The notes: a model not told the origin generated them from the sequence alone. Counted from the first letter of the stretch, positions 44,499 through 56,465 are shown. The stretch: DNA of 64,000 nucleotides from Nilaparvata lugens (GCF_014356525.2 NC_052511.1:7748559-7812558); one strand, 5' to 3'. Program-made: numbers and translations.

Positions 44499-45058
44499 AC
44501 AGGGTGTTTCAAAGAAACGGGAAATTTTGAAAGTTGAATAATTTCATAAAAAACAAATCTTTAAATAAAGTTTTTCATTTCATTCAATAGTAAAAATAAT
44601 GCCATTTTAGAATAAATAATACCGTAACATTTATTTTTTGAAGATGCCATCTTGTAGGTGTGTTCCTTCCCTACGCAAACATTCCTGTAGTCTCTTCATC
44701 ACATTGTCCATGGTTTGACGTAACATTCATTACAACTGGAATTTGAAATCGCTTCTCGAATCTTGGCTTTGAATTCTTCTGCAGAATTAAAAGCCAAGAT
44801 TCGAGAAGCGATTTCAAATTCCAGTTGTAATGTTACGTCAAACCAAGTACAATGTGATGAAGAGACTACAGGAATGTTTGCGTAGAAAAGGAACATACCT
44901 GCAAGATGTCATCTCCAAAAAATAAATGTTTCGGCATTATTTTTTCTAAAATGGCATTATTTTTACTATTGTATGATATGAAAAACTGTATTTAAAGATT
45001 TGTTTTTCGTAAAATTATTCAACTTTCAAAATTTCCCGTTTCTCTGAAACACTATGTA
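44499..45058. mobile_element. Complete foldback TE with CAGGGTGTTTC ends
   Basis: The left half CAGGGTGTTTCAAAGAAACG...CATTACAACTGGAATTTGAA is mirrored by the right half ending CCCGTTTCTCTGAAACACT. The centre is near 44790. Codons on the right half resemble a transposase tail (RLQECLRR, an insect mariner-like ending), so it likely arose by inverted duplication of a Tc1/mariner end. Confidence 0.75.
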
Positions 45059-45480
45059 CAACAAAATATCAGCATTTAAAAATTATGCATTATTAATTTT
45101 AAAATTAATTTCAATTAATAACACTATAGAGGATATTCCACTTAATTTACCCAAAAGGATATAATGGATATACTTACATCCTCCTAAGATAGCCCTGACC
45201 GCTGATAGCTGACCTCTCTCTCTTTGCGCACACCCTTACACACTCACTAAAGTCACATAATTATTGATGATGCCTGTATTCAAAGGAAAACGATGTATTT
45301 CTAAACTATGTCAGTCTAGAATAAAAATACTAGAACTTTGCACTACCACTTATCTTCAAAAAACGAGAAACTAGTTTTGGTTGATACATCATCGTTTAGA
45401 TGGTGGGAAAACCGAAAAAGATGGAGAGGCATTGTTGACACCCAGACCCGGCATTAGTTGGAACGGGACACGGATAAGTA

Positions 45481-46565
45481 CAGGGTGCGGCATATAAACC
45501 TGACGATTTTTGAGCGATAATAACTAAAGTGTGTTTCGTACAATTAAAGCATGTAATATATCAAATTAAAAATCAAATTTTGCAATTTACAGTGAATTAC
45601 ATAGATTACTCACAAAGTTTCTTTTATTTGAAGATTATGTCATCCAATAATGATCTCCGCTACTTTTCACACACTCACTTAACCAATTCTAAAATTTTCC
45701 ATTGCTCGCTAAATCATCACTCTTGTGGATTTGCTTCAATTTCTCGTTGAATGACTTCCTTTAGTTATGTGGATTATTGGCTGCCCAATAACGATAATTT
45801 TGTTTATTCACAAATCCCGACAAATGAAAATGTGCCTCGTCACTTGAAAGAATAACGGCATCCTGGTGGACATTTTTGAGAATGATCTCGCAAGCGGCTT
45901 TGCTTTGTGCCCAATCATTTGGATTAAGTTGTTGCACTATCTATTATCTTATAGGGATGAAATTTCAGGTCGGAATGAAGAATTCGTCGTACATTTTTAT
46001 CAGAAATGGCTAGCGCATGTTTGGCTGCTGAACGTCGTGGAGACCGTGTAACAGCTACTCTTACCGCATTAATGTTTTCAGGCGTTCTCACAGTCCGTTT
46101 TCGTCCTGTTGGTTTAGTTTTTAAAAGCAGACGACGTGTTCGTAAAATCTTTACCCACAACAAGATTGTATTCCTACTGGGAACAGGCGCGTGTTTGATT
46201 TAAATTATTAAAATGCCTGCGAAATGAACGCTGTGTTAGTCATTATTTTTGAAATTAACAGTCTATTTTTTAAACAGTCATTATTTAGTAATGTCATTTG
46301 TGTCAATGTTAGTAATGTAGTACAGTCATTATTTAGTAATCATTATTTAGTAATTTATTTTTTAAACAGTCATTATTTTTGAAACAGTCATTATTTTTGA
46401 AATAAGCTTCAATCACAAACGCTCGATGTTCACTTGACCACGACATACTGGCTACTGAAATGGCAAGAATGAACCTGTCAATGTACAACATTTCCGTCTT
46501 TTCAATGACAGTGGTGCCAATATTACTATTACTACAAAATCGTCAGATTAATATGCCGGTCCCTG
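45481..46565 (-). mobile_element. Tc1/mariner-like element with TA duplication, defective
   Basis: Inverted ends CAGGG(T/A)(G/C)CGGCATAT...CTGACGATTTT at both sides, with TA immediately outside (45479-45480 and 46566-46567). The body carries a broken transposase on the minus strand, and the catalytic region is partly deleted. Confidence 0.8.
45740..46446 (-). pseudogene. Mariner-like transposase remnant
   Basis: From the high-coordinate end: MSWSSEHRAFVIEAYF at 46446, a low-complexity CAGTCATTATTT expansion (46257-46410) that breaks the frame, QRSFRRHFN, then GRKRTVRTPENINAVRVAVT and SPRRSAAKHALAISDKNVRR (helix-turn-helix), then DAVILSSDEAHFHLSGFVNK with one catalytic Asp and NYRYWAANNP. The part with the last two acidic residues is gone. 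Confidence 0.8.
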
Positions 46566-47743
46566 TATGTATGTATCATCGTTTCAACGTTTATCAATGT
46601 CTAGTAAACCTCAGATTGATAATAATTGTGTCAACATGTGAGAATAGTTTATTGTTATTTCAATGACTATTTCACCAGTATAACCTGATTGGCTCAGGTC
46701 TGATGTCGTGAAGTTGTGAAAAAATGGGCTTAACTATTCAACGTTTTTAAATGGCTGGAGGATCTCAGTGCGGCTAGATTTCAATTATTATTATTATTAT
46801 TATAATTGTCATTTGTTACGTGAAGCCACAAATCTGAGCAGAGCTCAAGTGGCATGTAACATGTCATGAACATTTTTCTATGCAAAGTGTATGCATCTGA
46901 ATAAACTCAAGTATGAAGGCACCACAACATCCTCCATTGTATAGGGACACGCTTCCACAAGTACATTAGTAATTGAAGACAAGAAAAGCCTATGACTACC
47001 ACATAACCGTATTCTTTCAGGTAGACAATTGAGAGCTTCAGTCCCGAATAATATGGTCCTTTTTCCAAAAGTGTCAGTCTGTGAGCGGGGTACTGATATA
47101 CAGCTGAACTCTTTGCTCTTGTGCTATAGCCATGGCAAACTACATTTGCTTCAAATCTCTCTGATTTCTGAAGACAAAATTTACAGTCTCAAGGAAGTGC
47201 AATGCTGGGACTGTGAGAAACCTGTATTTTCTAAAAATGGGCCTACATGAATTGGATGGCCGCAAGCCCTCCAAAACACGAACAGCTTTCTTTTGCATCT
47301 TAAATTTTTATATAATTATTTTTACTATTCCCCCAAAAGAAGATGCTGTAGCGTATTAGGGCTAAAAAATATCCATGATACACCTTCTGAGCTGTCTTTA
47401 TAGTGGATGCAGTCCTCACAGTTCTCAGTGCAAAAAGTGCATGATAGAGCTGTTTTATGAGTTTTTCCAATTCGTCCTGCCTATAGAATTAGATGAACAA
47501 AAAGTTTTGTTCAATCATGTTTTAGAGGTAAAAGGGAAGGTTACTGAGGTTAGGTTGTTGCTTTTTAGTTGCCATATGTTTGTATTATTCAAAATGTTTG
47601 ATAATTTTAGATAATTAACACAAAGAATGAAATATGCGATGAACTGGAGGAATACAGGATAAAATGAATGTCACTCATTAACTGACGAGGGACGATATTT
47701 TAAGGCCCGGCTGCACAAAAGCCTGTTAAGTTTTAATCATAAT

Positions 47744-48153
47744 TAACCGAGCGAAGTGAGGTCTAAGATTCAAGTCGACAGTTTGGCATTTCTCTTAATG
47801 TTTAAATGTTTGAATGTTTAAATGTTTATATGTTGCGCATTTACAGCGAAACGCGGTAATAGATTTTCATGAAATTTGACAGGTATGTTCCTTTTTTAAT
47901 TGCGTCGACGTATATACAAGGTTTTTGGAATTTTGCATTTCAAGGATAATATAAAAGAAAAAGAAGCCTCCTTCATACGCCAAAATTAGAGTAAAAATCA
48001 GACTACCTATAGAATTATTCTCATAAATCAGCTGACAAGTGATTACACAGATGTGTGGAGAAGTTCAGTCTATTGCTGTATTTCCATAAGGTTTCAATCA
48101 GATACTTGTGGATGAGAATACTGCGTGAGGTCTACTGTTCACAGAACTACTAG
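47744..48153 (+). mobile_element. Helitron-like repeat, copy E
   Basis: Starts TTAACCGAGCGAAGTGAGG after A and ends GAACTACTAG before T. It is the shortest complete-looking copy and lacks the nested MITE of A and D. Confidence 0.65.
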
Positions 48154-48905
48154 TTGAATGCAACAAGAACCAATAAGAGAAGGCTTTTTCGGAAAGAAGA
48201 AGGCTTCTCTGATTGGTTCTAGTTGAAGTTAATCATGATTTATGTTTTAATTTATAAGTTTTAATTTATCAAGAAAGTATATTTCGCCTCATATTAGTGT
48301 TTTGAAATAAGTTGCCAAGTGTTCTTATTCGAGTGAGCAGTTAATTTTTGTTGTGAAATCGATTCCGAATTTATAATGTTTAGCTTCTTACAAACTAACC
48401 TATTTCTTGAATGGTAGAGCAGTGAATTTTTCAAAACTCTCAACTCTCTAAGTTTCAATTCAGGACTTGTTGTTGCTGACTTCTAGTGATTGTGATTCTT
48501 ATCGATGACTGACGTGTTCACTTTGACATTAAAGTTTAGCTTCAGAAGCCGGTAACCTAAAAAAGATTTTTGAGCGGGAAACCGAGTTATCGTAACCCGT
48601 TAGCTACGAAACAGCTGTTTTTGACAGTTCTAGAATGACTTTGCAACAGTTTATATTTTTCTAGATAACACTCAACTGACACTGACATATCTCTGCAAGC
48701 TTGACTAAGCGGTACTATAATATTTAATTATTTATTAATTATTATAAAAATAAAGTCATTTGAAAAGACATTAATCAGCAGTAAAACCCTTATAACTATT
48801 AGTTTACTACCATAATATGATATGACGTTGATACGGCTGGTGATATGCGCTTTCCACTAGCCTATCTTCAAATGAGCTTGACAGTGATTTCCTAGGATTC
48901 GAGGA

Positions 48906-49911
48906 GTGAGAGATAAGGACATAGAGATAATTTCCCTTAAATCTCAAATATTTGAACTTGAATTCAAACTTGACGCAAGAGATTATTTGTATCACGAAAT
49001 TAACGAACTAAATTCTACTGTAACTAAAATGAAAACAACAATTGAAGTACTCAATGCAGATAATTGTTTCTTAAGAGATAAGAATGATACTTTAGAGGCT
49101 GAACTTGCGGATCTCAGAAACTTTTATTCTCCTGGTGATACTCAACGGATTGGAAATCATTAGATAATATAATAATGTTTCAATTGATACCGCTAATTAT
49201 TTTGATATGTTGTCAGATCTAGGAAATAAATCTCAATACACAGTAAATAGGAATGAGAAACGAGATAAAAGGGCTACGTATAATACAGAAAAAAGTCAAC
49301 AGTGAAAATAAGAAGAAAATTGTAAATAAGGTTTTAGTGCTGTCTGACAGTCATGGGAGGGACATTGGATGGGAGTTGAATGAGCAGGTGAAAGAAAGTG
49401 GGTTTGAGGCAACGGTTATATCGAAACCAGGAGGTACTTTTAACGAAGTGACGCGGGATATTGACATGCTCACAAAAGACTACAATGTAATGACAGAGTG
49501 GTAATTTTAGCAGGTACTAACGACGTGGTTATAAAACTGTGCAGCCTACAAACTTAGACCTAAGTAGAATAAGGAAAATTTCTAAACGCTCTAAAGTAGT
49601 CATATTATCCATCCCTTTAGGTATGATAAACCATTATGAATATCAATGTTAATAAGCTCAACGCATGGATGGCTGATGAAATTACAAATATACCTAACAC
49701 GAAGATCATTGATCTGAACAATTTTGACATCACTGATTATACGCAGCATGGCTTGCATTTAAACAAACAAAAAGGTAAACCAAAATTAGTAAAATTGTTG
49801 AAAAATCATATCTTGGAAATGAAAAATAACACTGATTATGCAGGTAGGCCTGTATCCAATATTCCAATAATAAATTGTGGAATGGCCGGGGTATTGATAG
49901 GAGTAGATTAG
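48906..49911 (+). pseudogene. LINE ORF1: coiled coil plus SGNH esterase-like domain
   Basis: 48906-49163 is a charged coiled coil with leucine spacing (IISLKSQIFELEFKLD, LEAELADLRNF). 49253-49504 carries NKVLVLSDSHGRDIG (the GDS-type nucleophile block, here SDSHG) and TVISKPGGTF. 49636-49911 carries YTQHGLHLNKQKGKPKLVKL, which fits the final SGNH block with its H. Such esterase ORF1 proteins are known in several CR1-type elements. At least two frame breaks. Confidence 0.7.
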
Positions 49912-50179
49912 ACTCGATAGGACACATGAGAGAAGAAGTGGACTCAAATGGGCAAACTACAGGTGATAAAGGTAATGAAAAGTATCTGCTGAGCTGAATG
50001 AAAATGTCTCGCTATTGTTAGGACAAACACCTCAATTTGGTGCTATGATGAATATGAGTACATCTAGTTTAAACTATTTAGTTCAAAAAGGAGAGTTGCC
50101 AACCTAAAACATTTTAAATTGAATCAAGACAAGAAAACTAGAATTAAGAGTTATAGAGTAAAAAATGTGAATTGTAAAC

Positions 50180-53032
50180 TAAAGAATGGTTAGTAATCTT
50201 CCATCAGAACATACAGCATTTGGAGTCTCGAATTGATGCACTAATTATTACATTACAGGAAATCAAACAGACATAGTTATTGTGACTGAACATAAATTAA
50301 ATGAAAATGAAATTCAAAAAATTAAAATACCAGGATTATTGTAAGTGTTGGTATGTAAGGAAGTCTTTTAGGGGGGGTGAGTATTGATATTAGTATCTGA
50401 TAGACTAATCGAATGCAGAAACATCATGACTAAGACAATAAATGTTATAAATGAAGATAAGATTTTTGAGACATGTACAATCGAATAGAAATATATAAAA
50501 AGAAATATATTGTAGCTGGATTTTATAGAACTCCATCAGAAAATATTGAGATGTTCCTGGAAAATTTAATCGATTTTTAATAGAGATCTGTAAGATTAAT
50601 AAAAATGTAGTAATAGGGGGAGACTTCAATGTCGATGTTTTGAGGAGGGTAGAAAGAAAACTGATTTTATCAATGTAATAAATATGCATGGATTAAAATA
50701 TACCGTAGATATACCCACTAGAATAACTGACTCATGTGAATCGGCAATTGATAATTTCATCACCAGTCTTAACAAAGGGGATATTGTTGTGGAGTGTTTA
50801 ATTACGGCACTCTCGGATCACGATGGGCAAATTTTCAATATATTAGATGTAAATAATAAGCTTAAAAGTAAAGGAGTTATTAAAATGGTTAGGAGGTATG
50901 AAAAATCAAATTACTTGTTTTAAGAATGACCTAGCCACAATAGACTGGACTGATCTTTTTGAGTCCTGTTGAGAGTAAATTCACTTATTTTTACAATTCA
51001 CTAAAGTATTATTTTAATTGGCATTTTCCTCTAAGTAGAATTGTGAAGAAGAGACTTAAAAATAAGTGGATTGATGTTGAAGTTGTCAATGAGCACGAAA
51101 ATCTCACAAGCTAATAGATTATTTAGGACAAATAAAAGTGATATCAATTTGAAGGAAAATTTAAAAGCTCATAAGAAACGCTTTAGAAAAACTATTAAAT
51201 TAAAGAAAACTAAACACATTGAAGCCAAACTAAAAAATTCAACAATGTAAATAAAACAATTTGGCATATAGTGAATACCGAGACACAAAACAAAAATGAT
51301 AAGGTTTGCAAGAATATTTTACTCAGGAATAACAATTTAGTTATAGATAATCCCTATGATGTCGCAAATATGCTTAACACTATTTTGTAGAAATGGTCGA
51401 TACTCATGTTGTACCGAATCTAGCAAATCTGACACACCAATAAATGATAAAGAGCTACATATCACAGATTTCAAGTTTATCTCCAAAACAATTGATGAAG
51501 AGACATTGTCCAATATCATCGATTCAATTAAACCAAAGTGGTCAGCAGGGATGATGAAATTCCCATAAGAATTATAAAAGAAGCTAAATCATTCCTAATT
51601 AAGCCTCTGCTACATGTAATTAACGCGTCCCTACTTGGTAAGTATCCAGATGAACTAAAAGTATCAAAAGTGATACCAGTGTTCAAAAGGAGATCCTTAC
51701 GATCCTTTAAATTATAGACCTTTAGCAATTCAACCTTCAATAGCAAAATAATTTGAAAAAAGTATGCTAATACAGCTTATTAATTATTTTGAAACAAACA
51801 ATTACTAGACACGGAACAACATGGTTACAGAAAAAACAGGTCTACAACGACTGCCTTGATAGAGTTTATTGAAAATATTTTAGAGAAATTGGACAAAGGG
51901 TACAGCATTGTTGGCACCTTCCTAGATTTAACAAAAGCATTGACTCTGTAGATCACAGAATATTATTAAAAAAACTAGAAACTTATGGAATTTGTGGAAA
52001 AGAGCTCAACTGGATGGAATCATATTTGGTGGGTCGAAGTCAATATGTAAATATAAGTATTATGATAAAAATAAAGTAAGTGATATTAAATCTAGTTTAA
52101 GGTACATGAACTACTCTGTTCCGCAGGGATCTGTTTTGGGGCCATTTTTGTTCCTTTGCTATTTGGGGGGATTACCAAAATATGCGAAAGATGTAATTGA
52201 AAGTACTAAATTTTGTATGTACGCTGATGACATTAGTTTAAGCATATTCGACAAAGATTTGGATATAATCGAAGAAAAATGTAATGACACAATATTGCTT
52301 TTAAAAAACGTTTTAAGTAAAATGAACCTTTTATTAAATATGATAAAACGAAATTTGTACATTTCACCTGTAGAAATCCCAAAAGAAAAAGTACACTGAA
52401 GCTAAATAACTAAATAACATAAAATTTTTAGGCGTAGATCTATAACAAACTCAATTGGAAGAGCATGTATCAAGAGTATGTAAAAAAGTAAGTACAGGAA
52501 TATTTGCACTAAGAAGGCTGGCACCCATTTGTAATTATTAACTTGAGATCCGTGTATTATGCCACTGTCCACTCTCATATTCATATGGCATTGAGATTTA
52601 TGGTGGGACTAGTGCATTTAACTTGAATAGGATATTAAAACTCCAAAAAGAAGCGTAAGAAAAATATTTAATTAAATAGACAAGAGTCGTGGAGGACATT
52701 TTTTAAAAAGTTAGAATTAATGACTGTGTATGGACTTTATATTATAAAACAATATTACACGTAAAAATAATGAAGACAAATTCCCCAGGCAAACCAGTGT
52801 GCATGACTATAATACAAGAAATAGGAACAACTTTATTATCAAAGAACATAGTAAAGAGAAGTACAAACAAAGCCCGACCTATATGGGCATCAAATTCATC
52901 ACTTACCTTCCTACTAAGATTAATCATGAAAAAGATATTACAAGGTTTAAAAACAAACTGAAAAAGTATATCGTGGAATTAGAATTATACAGTTATGAAG
53001 AATTTTATAGTGCCAACTCATTATGTATTTAG
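50180..53032 (+). pseudogene. LINE ORF2: endonuclease and reverse transcriptase, decayed
   Basis: The endonuclease shows VIVTEHKLNENEI, VVIGGDFNVDVL (about 50610) and ITALSDHDGQIF (about 50810). RT shows VSKVIPVFK (51660), EQHGYRKNRST (51820), FLDLTKAFDSVDHRIL over a frame break (51925), VPQGSVLGPFLFLC (52120) and MYADDISLSIF (52220). A C-terminal frame ends at 53032 (LELYSYEEFYSANSLCI). Numerous indels. Confidence 0.8.
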
Positions 53033-53359
53033 ACTACCTATTGTTGATGTATTTTGTTTTTTACTTGTATTTATTTTATTATTTTGAAAATAATAAAGAA
53101 AGACCATTCATGTCATTTTGATGTATGTTTTGAATAAGAGATTGATTGATTGATTGATTGATTTTTTAATTCTTAGGCTTTTGTGCAACCGGATGTAGAT
53201 GTTTGTTGGCACTACATTCAACTTAATTTATTATGCAAACAGTTCTAATTTTAGCATAATTTGCCATCTTTGTTTGATTAAGATTCTTCATGTATCAAAA
53301 TTATTGAAGAATACAATGTTGTAATATTTGTTTATTGTTTCAATTTGATGAATTTTCAG

Positions 53360-53539
53360 GGCCGTAGACAAGGGCAGTGTTGGTGAAGACTTCTTTGAAG
53401 GCATGACCAATCTCTCTTATCAGAAACGAATCAAGAAGAAATTGATGAGTTGCATGCAATACCATCTGGATAAAATAGAGAATGATACTGAAGGAAAACT
53501 AACATCTGAACAGAAGAACAAATCACAGTTGCTCTCAAA
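53360..53539 (+). CDS. EPG5: EPG5-like exon 13
   Basis: The acceptor is AATTTTCAG and the donor AA/GTAAGT. One base completes E with exon 12 or 12', then 59 codons plus AA: AVDKGSVGEDFFEGMTNLSY, QKRIKKKLMSCMQYHLDKIE and onward. The (S)VG..FFEG motif followed by a basic helix fits the family. Confidence 0.85.
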
Positions 53540-54396
53540 GTAAGTTCGCACATAGTAACACAAAGTAAGTTCACGCACTCATTTCATCCAAAAAAACTTT
53601 TTGTTTCTCATTACAAGTTTCAACGATAATTCAATTGACTTGCGAGACAAGCTTTCTGATTTGTTATTTTATTTATTTATCACATTGTGAACAAATACTT
53701 AACTTGAGGAAGGCACAACAGCTCATGCCCACAACTGTCCCATTTCCAATTTTACTATACTGTCCAAATCAAAATGTGGTTATGTCACTTTCACTTTTCA
53801 AAATACAATTTACGCTCTTCAATACTCAGATAAACGAGTATATTTTGAATCAAATAGGTACTATTAGAGTCTACAATCAAAAAATATAGAACAGTAACTT
53901 AGTAATTATTCAAAAAGTCTAAATTTCGAATGAAACTTAAAATTTTTGAGCTGTAAACTTTACACTTTACAGAAAACTACAGCTGTTTTGATATTTTCTT
54001 TATATTTCAATACAAAAATAGAATGTTTTAAGAAATATTTTAAAATTATTGAGGATTCAATTATTTAATACTGAAGAATTAGTATAGAAATACGTTACGT
54101 TCTTTCTCTCTCATCAATTCTATCGAAATCTTTTTTCATATTGATGAGCCCGTTAATTAATGCTATAATTATTTACTTCACACAGTGAGATGTCAGTGAG
54201 ATGCATTGAAAACGTTTAGTTATCAATCTATGAGAATACTAATTTATTTGAACCAATTTATTTCTCAATTTCTTTTGTATTTTGTTGTAATATTATAGGA
54301 ATGATTAATTATTGTATGTCCTATTACAAAGGAAACTGTTGTCATCTTTCGTTGCATTTTTTGCATTCATTTCATCAAAACTTTATATTGTTCCAG
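53540..54396 (+). other. Intron 13 with hairpin module
   Basis: A retroelement-tail hairpin module lies at about 53660-53770 (AGGCACAACAGCTCATGCCC ACAACTGTCCC). The remainder is AT-rich with nothing else recognisable. Confidence 0.6.
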
Positions 54397-54520
54397 GTTG
54401 TACAAAACTTTCAGTTTGTGGCTAGAGGAGCCAAGATTGCATGAACCCGGACTTTTTATGCCTGCACTTCCGCCCCAATACAATCCCCTACTGTTGACAT
54501 CTGCCATCTGTGGAGATCAG
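54397..54520 (+). CDS. EPG5: EPG5-like exon 14
   Basis: The acceptor is TGTTCCAG and the donor CAG/GTCAGG. One base completes K, then 41 codons LYKTFSLWLEEPRLHEPGLF MPALPPQYNPLLLTSAICGDQ. The TFSLWLEE..L...LPPQY.P pattern is highly characteristic of EPG5. Confidence 0.88.
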
Positions 54521-54863
54521 GTCAGGCAACTATCACAAATCATGAAATTTTTCGAAGAACATATCTCACCTTTCATTTTCAATTTAGACTAAAATATAAA
54601 TTATTTGAATCTTGCCTTTCAATCTGAACTCAATATTACAGCTTTTTAAATTAAATCTATAGAAAGACTGAATTGTCACTACCACTGATTTATCAAAATT
54701 AATTAACTAGAAACTAAGTTGTTGATGCTTCAATCGTTAACTAAGTGAAATAAGTGAGTATAAGTGATATTTACGCTTCATAGTTGTTACGACTGATATA
54801 CCGTTTCAGTTGTGACAATATTATCATTCTATTACTAGTAAACTTACGGTGATAGTTATATTT

Positions 54864-55070
54864 CTATAGTGAGATCCATGTTATGGCTGTTTTGATAAAC
54901 ATTTGTGTTGTCTGTTATTCGACCAAAGAGATAGCACTATCCTTTTCTAGCTCCGCAACGTTGCCAAGTACGTTTTTAACAATGTAGAAATGTAATTAAT
55001 CAAGGCAGACAAACGGCAACACTGTTCTCCTATCTTCATCCACAGTCATTATAACGTGGACTTCACTGTA
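54864..55070 (+). mobile_element. MITE, CTATAGTGAGG family, diverged
   Basis: Ends CTATAGTGAGATCCATGTTA and TCATTATAACGTGGACTTCA, with an inner TAGCACTATCCTTTTCTAGC block shared with the other copies. Confidence 0.65.
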
Positions 55071-55089
55071 TTGGTGTAACAAACAACTC

Positions 55090-55580
55090 CACAGTGAGAT
55101 TAAGGTTAAAAAGCTAGCATCTGATTAACATTGGTTTGCTATCCTTGTCTGTTATCACACAAAGCTGATAGCTCTATCCTTTTCCAACTTCGCAACGTTG
55201 GAAAATCGTTTGTTAGCTATGAAGAAATATAATGAAGTTCAAAATGTTGTATCTCAATTATGAAAATTTTTAATGAATATATTTATTGACGAATAAAATA
55301 TATTTTAGATATCATAATCAACAAGAATCAACATAAATATATTATGAAATTTGGGAACAGAATAGTTTTGGGCCATGCCTGTTGTTCTATCCCCATCATA
55401 TTCATATGATTTGTAATTATATCAACGAATAAATAAATAAATAAATAATTATTATTATCAGATATACCGTGATGACTTAAATCACAGCTATGCACCATAG
55501 AAGGCGGGGGAATCAGAAAAGTGGCAATAATGCGCTCCTATCATTTCCACTGACTTTATAACATGAATCCCGCTCTATTA
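55090..55580 (+). mobile_element. MITE copy with internal hairpin module, diverged
   Basis: It starts CACAGTGAGATTAAGGTTAA and ends TTTATAACATGAATCC...TATAG. The inner TAGCTCTATCCTTTTCCAAC block matches the family. An inverted retroelement-tail hairpin (AGTTTTGGGCCATGCCTGTT) is embedded near 55375. Confidence 0.5.
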
Positions 55581-55764
55581 TAGTGAGGTCCACGTTGTAA
55601 TGACAGTATTCGATTAACAGTGGTGTTGCTACCCTTGTCTATCTGCAGACAAAGCAGATAACGCTATTATTTTCTACCTCTGCAACGTTGTCTGTTCGTT
55701 TTTCAACAATGTTGAAATATAATTGACAAAATATTCAATCTCAATTATGAATATGTATTACAAT

Positions 55765-56270
55765 AGTTATTTGTGCAACTAGTGCGCAAAGTGACAGTTT
55801 GCTGCACCGAAAGAAACGTTTGTTGAGTGCAGCAGAGGAACTTTGCGCACGTATTTCACATTAAGTTTTTCCTACAGTTACCATTGAATATGAAAAGTGG
55901 GTAATTATGGGTAAAATTGCCTGAAATCTATCAAATGTTTTTCTGTGTAATTTTATTATTGATAAAAACCTTAATCCTAAAATCCTAAAGTCCTCGTTGT
56001 CCTTGGTTATAATAATTATATAATGAATAATAATTAGCGCGTTGTGCTTCGTTGCACGTCTGCTCACTATAGCAGCCACAGCAGTCACTGTTACCAACTT
56101 CATTTTGATTTTGCTGCACTGTTGCTCCATATAACCTACTAAGTATTTTGCGTTGCCATGTTGCAAATCTGGAGTGCAGAAAAATTTTTCCCGCACTAGA
56201 GCGGAAAAGTGATTCTTTGCGTTCTGTAATCAGTGCAGCAATGGCCACTTTTCAACGTAACTGTAGGAAA
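55765..56270 (-). mobile_element. TE, opposite-strand twin of 63395-63930
   Basis: The end TTGTGCAACTAGTGCGCAAAGTGACAG and the body match the reverse complement of 63395-63930 almost base for base over about 400 bases, for example CCATTGAATATGAAAAGTGG and AAAGTGATTCTTTGCGTTCT. Two overlapping minus-strand frames (55861-56196, 55985-56248) recur in both copies simply because the copies are young. Confidence 0.8.
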
Positions 56271-56465
56271 AATCAATGTAATGATGACCTCAGAGTCTGA
56301 AGAACTTCTTCTACAATGAAATGCATTTCATAAATTGAATAAATCAAACCTATATTACTGTATTTGTGAAGGAGACACATAATGGCATTTGTCTCCATAC
56401 AGTAAATAATCAAATGAATAAATTAATTAGCTTAAATAGATAAATAAATTGAATTTTAATTTCAG

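Larger units (their letters stand above)
48260..53165 (+). mobile_element. Long CR1-like LINE with SGNH-type ORF1, many frameshifts
   Basis: About 4.9 kb: possible 5' UTR (48260-48900), ORF1 with coiled coil and SGNH-hydrolase-like domain, ORF2 with endonuclease and RT, and a 3' end in a GATT microsatellite (53143-53163). TTTTAATT on the left (about 48255) and right (about 53168) could be the target duplication. Clade is CR1-group by ORF1 type and 3' microsatellite; not proven. Confidence 0.7.
47706..53187. mobile_element. MITE-like element split by Helitron-like repeat and LINE
   Basis: The left end is CCCGGCTGCACAAAAGCCTG and the right end is AGGCTTTTGTGCAACCGG (53170-53187), the same ends as the GGTTGCAC family at 22066. 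Inner parts (AAGGCTTCTCTGATTGGTTC, about 48205) are also shared. Everything else between is later insertion, so the original was about 0.4 kb. Confidence 0.55.
42779..53359 (+). other. Intron 12 region: duplicate exons, mariner elements, CR1-like LINE
   Basis: It contains half a foldback TE (42943-43157), the second copies of exons 11 and 12, a complete foldback TE (44499-45058), a Tc1/mariner remnant (45481-46565), a Helitron-like repeat (47744-48153) and a long LINE (about 48260-53165). The stretches 43160-43571, 45060-45480 and 46570-47700 show nothing recognisable except short microsatellites (ATT near 46785). Confidence 0.65.
54521..56465 (+). other. Intron 14: MITEs and an inverted TE pair member
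   Basis: MITEs of the CTATAGTGAGG family lie at 54864-55070, about 55090-55580 (with a hairpin module in inverse at 55355-55450) and 55577-55790. The TE at 55765-56270 follows. The rest shows nothing. Confidence 0.6.

Noticed and set aside
55861..56248. Overlapping minus-strand frames also found at 63416-63671
   Set aside because: The match comes from two young TE copies. No domain, no splice or expression context, and the frames overlap each other on one strand.
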